The position numbers were made by a program, and so were the translations under genes. Shown in pieces: positions 61,415 to 64,000 of a stretch of DNA of 64,000 bases. The notes beneath the pieces were generated by a model. It was not told the origin of the DNA. It made no database searches and saw only the letters and a list, made by a program, of their open reading frames with translations. The stretch comes from Tetrahymena thermophila SB210 (Eukaryota; Ciliophora; Oligohymenophorea; Hymenostomatida; Tetrahymenidae). The stretch spans positions 124,001-188,000 of the forward strand of contig NW_002476227.1 of the NCBI RefSeq assembly GCF_000189635.1, in the 5' to 3' direction. Numbering within the stretch: the stretch's first letter is position 1; each line of letters opens with the position of its first letter.

Positions 61415-64000
61415 TTTTTGTTTTTTTGATGATTAGTTTTTGTTTTATGAATTTAACTCATTATTTCTTTAAGTTAATTTGTTAAATTTATAATAACTAA
61501 CCTGTCATCCTTTCAATATAACAACATAAATTCAGTTTTCATTCTATTTCATTTTAATTAAATAGCGTTTTTTCATATTTTTTCTAAGTGGAAAATAATA
61601 AATAAATTAATAGGAAAAATTGTTCAGTAAGTAACAGGTTTTATATTACGACCCTAACTTAAATATTAAAAATTAATATTGAGAAGTTATAGAAGCTTTT
61701 TTAATGGGTAAAAGTGATGTGAAGCAATAAACTTAAAATTATTTGTACTCAAATCAAAATTGTAGTTGATAAATAAATTCTTCATACAAATAAGTATCGT
61801 AAAAAGATTATTTTATTTATTTATTATATATCTTTGATTGCTTTGCAATATAGCAATTTACTATTCTATAAACAAGAAATCAAATTACTATTTCAAGGAT
61901 ATTTTGTGTATGATAAGATAGCTAATTTATCTTACAATAATCTTTTTTGATTATTTACAAATTTGATGATTAATTAATAATTTTCATAAAAATGAGCCAG
62001 CTTAAAATCTCCTTTAGTGGGTTTGAGTTAGCCAACAATTCAGGCCAAATAAAAATTATAAGCAATAAAACTTTAAATTTGATAAATAAATATGATTGAA
62101 AAGATATATATACATTCAAACTATTGCTCAAATTTTATAACTTTACCTAAAAAAATCTAATTCATTTTTTATCTTTCTCAATTTTTGGTCATTTAACTTT
62201 TTTTTCTTATCCATTTTTTTTTAAACAAATTTAAAAAATAGTCAATTGAATTAATTAATTAATTATTCAGTAAATCTAATACTATTTGCCAGAAATTTTA
62301 TTAAAATTACAATTCAAGCATTAACATAATAATCACTTTTTAATCAAATAATTATTAATTATTTATTAAAGTTAAAACGAAATAAATTTATATCAAAATC
62401 TTATAATTTTATGAGATTGAATTACCAATAAAAAAATGCAAATAAAATGTGAATGATAATCTTTAAAAATAAATTTGTGTGGGAAAATAAAAAACATAAA
62501 AACTATTTCTTTAATTTTACATTTTTATTATATAAAAATCTAATTTACTATCTATCTAAATTCTTTGTTTGATAATAAAACTTAAATTTCTTTTCTATTT
62601 TTTCTAACAACTAAAAAATAGTTAATTTGATTAATGAGTCAATCTATCTATCTATCTATTTATCTATTACTATTTCCAGATTTTTAAGAGATTTAATCAT
62701 AGAAATAATTTAAATATTAACTAAATTATGACTTTTTAATCAAATAATAAGTTAATTTATGATATAAATTATTTATACATTTATGGTTTTAAATTGAGAA
62801 GTAAAAAAGGAATCATAAATAGCTTGAATTTAAATTGAAAAAGAAAAAATTATTAAATTTACCTGAAATAATTTATTTTCTAATATTTTTACCTTGCTAT
62901 CCCTTAATCAACTCTATTTTTTTTATTGTTAATCATCTTTGATATTAAAGAGAGTGTAAAATTATAATAATTTATCTTTTTTTAATATAAAAAGAGTAAT
63001 TCTTTAAAGTATATCTAAAAAAATAAATATTATTTATTTTTCAGATTAATATTTTATTTTTTTAAAAATATTAAATTCCTAAAAATTTAAACAAAAATAT
63101 TTTTGAAATAAGCTTATGTTATTAAATAAACGATGAAATTTTACATTCAAAAAGAATTAATCGAATCTCTTTTAACTAAATATTTTTTATTTAATTAAAA
63201 TAATCTTGGTAAGGCATGATAGAAAAAAATTAAGCTATTAATTTAAAATTCATAGTTACAAAAAAAATCAAAATTAACAAATTATTAAACAAATGAAAAA
63301 ATATACTGTAATTATTCTAATTACAGTCCTCCTGTTTTCTAAAAAATTTTGAAATTATAAAGGTATAATTTTTTTGAAAATTTATGCACCTTAATTCAAA
63401 TTTGCACCTTAATTAGAATCAAGACGGTAAATCATAAGAAAGGAGTCAAAACAAAAAAAATATTGCCTTAAATTCAAAATATATAATTTTAAGAATTTTA
63501 AATTGAAAAGGAAGATCAAAATGTATTCTATAATTTTTTGTGGATTTTTTAAAAATTTTAATTCTCTCTCTTAGGTTAATTTATATGTAATACTAATTTG
63601 ATATTAAAGAAAATTACAACTTTTTTTAATTTATTTATTTTTGGCAATTTAATTAATTTTTAATCAGCTAATTTAAAAAAAAACACAAGCTTGATGAATT
63701 GAAATAAATAAATTAGTTTTTACAATTCATGTTATTTTCTTCTTTTAATAATTAATAAAAATAGTTAGTATCTAGCTAGATATTCAATCTTCATTATTTT
63801 ATTGCCTTTTATAATTTTTTGATTATAAAATATTCATAGATGAATGAATGTTTTTGATAAAAAATATTTAAATATTGAGTCTAATAAATTTATTAAATTA
63901 TATTCGTATTATTTAAATTTTCTGCTTCAAATATCAATTTTAACCATGAAAAATATGTTTCAATCTATACTGAATTGATTAGCATTTATTTGTTAAAATT
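61415..64000. other. Upstream flank of protease B and gene-free right end
   Basis: 61415-62830 is the duplicated upstream flank. 62830-64000 is AT-rich DNA with no supported gene. An ATCT microsatellite lies at about 62641-62667 and a GAAT run near 63840. No further protease copy is visible before the window ends. Confidence 0.5.
61995..62810. repeat. Two-copy 0.45-kb repeat upstream of protease B
   Basis: Counterpart of 58690-59540. Degraded copies begin near 61995 and 62400, recognisable by GATAAATAAATATGATTGAAAA, TTTGGTCATTTAACTTTT and CTATTTCCAGA-type segments. The 25-bp motif cluster seen upstream of protease A is absent here; only one diverged motif (CTTAAAATCTCCTTTAG) remains near 62001. 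Confidence 0.55.

Larger units (their letters stand above)
60119..62830. repeat. Protease tandem duplication, unit B
   Basis: Second unit of the protease duplication, containing the gene at 60338-61414 and its flanks. Identity is highest in the coding region and clearly lower in the flanks, and many short indels separate the two units. Confidence 0.8.

Noticed and set aside
1-64000. Search for chromosome breakage sequence, telomeric repeat block, CRISPR array, rRNA and tRNA genes
   Set aside because: No TAAACCAACCTCTTT or its complement, no run of CCCCAA/GGGGTT units (only single chance GGGGTT copies, such as near 6097), no regular spacer array, and no B-box-like tRNA signature were seen by eye.

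Overview
The window looks like a piece of a Tetrahymena-type oligohymenophorean ciliate genome. It is extremely AT-rich. Every convincing gene uses TAA and TAG as sense codons (glutamine) and stops only at TGA. Introns are short, AT-rich GT..AG introns, mostly about 40 to 150 nt. I see no rRNA, tRNA, telomeric repeat block, 15-bp chromosome breakage sequence (TAAACCAACCTCTTT) or transposon coding region. It therefore reads more like macronuclear DNA, or an IES-poor stretch, than transposon-rich germline DNA. That placement is an inference.

Layout: (1) 27-9931, plus strand: the 3' part of a leucine-rich-repeat (LRR) gene built as a ladder of about 90-nt exons, one repeat per exon, with a decayed middle section and a duplicated exon block. 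(2) 10734-16827, minus: a large receptor-like protein with signal peptide, cysteine-rich repeats, REJ-like region, GPS motif and about five membrane helices. Its seven exons join in phase to 1,895 residues. (3) 19732-21656, plus: a Sfi1-like, tryptophan-repeat protein. (4) 22691-24617, plus: a coiled-coil protein. (5) 25337-27529, minus: a low-complexity Ser/Asn/Gln protein with a short coiled coil. (6) 28846-30378, minus: a Cys/His-headed coiled-coil protein with a SPRY-like tail. (7) 36411-38222, plus: a protein with a PAS-like C-terminus, followed by a small three-exon gene (38726-39149). (8) 43717-44740 and 45094-46310, minus: two unassigned genes, the second with degenerate EF-hand-like segments. 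(9) 47202-53215, minus: a second complete one-repeat-per-exon LRR gene. (10) 54522-55873, minus: a single-pass membrane protein with a cysteine-rich ectodomain and a glutamine tract written mostly in TAA/TAG. (11) 57040-58098 and 60338-61414, minus: tandemly duplicated papain-family cysteine proteases with duplicated upstream DNA.

Long gene-free stretches separate these blocks, notably 30379-36410 and 39150-43716. They contain simple repeats and little else that I can support. There are no operons. The clearest biological themes are cell-surface proteins (the REJ/GPS protein and the cysteine-rich single-pass protein), secreted or lysosomal proteases, cytoskeletal or coiled-coil proteins, and two modular LRR genes whose exon design allows repeats to be gained, lost or skipped without breaking the frame. 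Exon models were built by hand from reading-frame continuity, splice sites and phase. Total lengths that divide exactly by three across many exons support them, but none has transcript evidence here.
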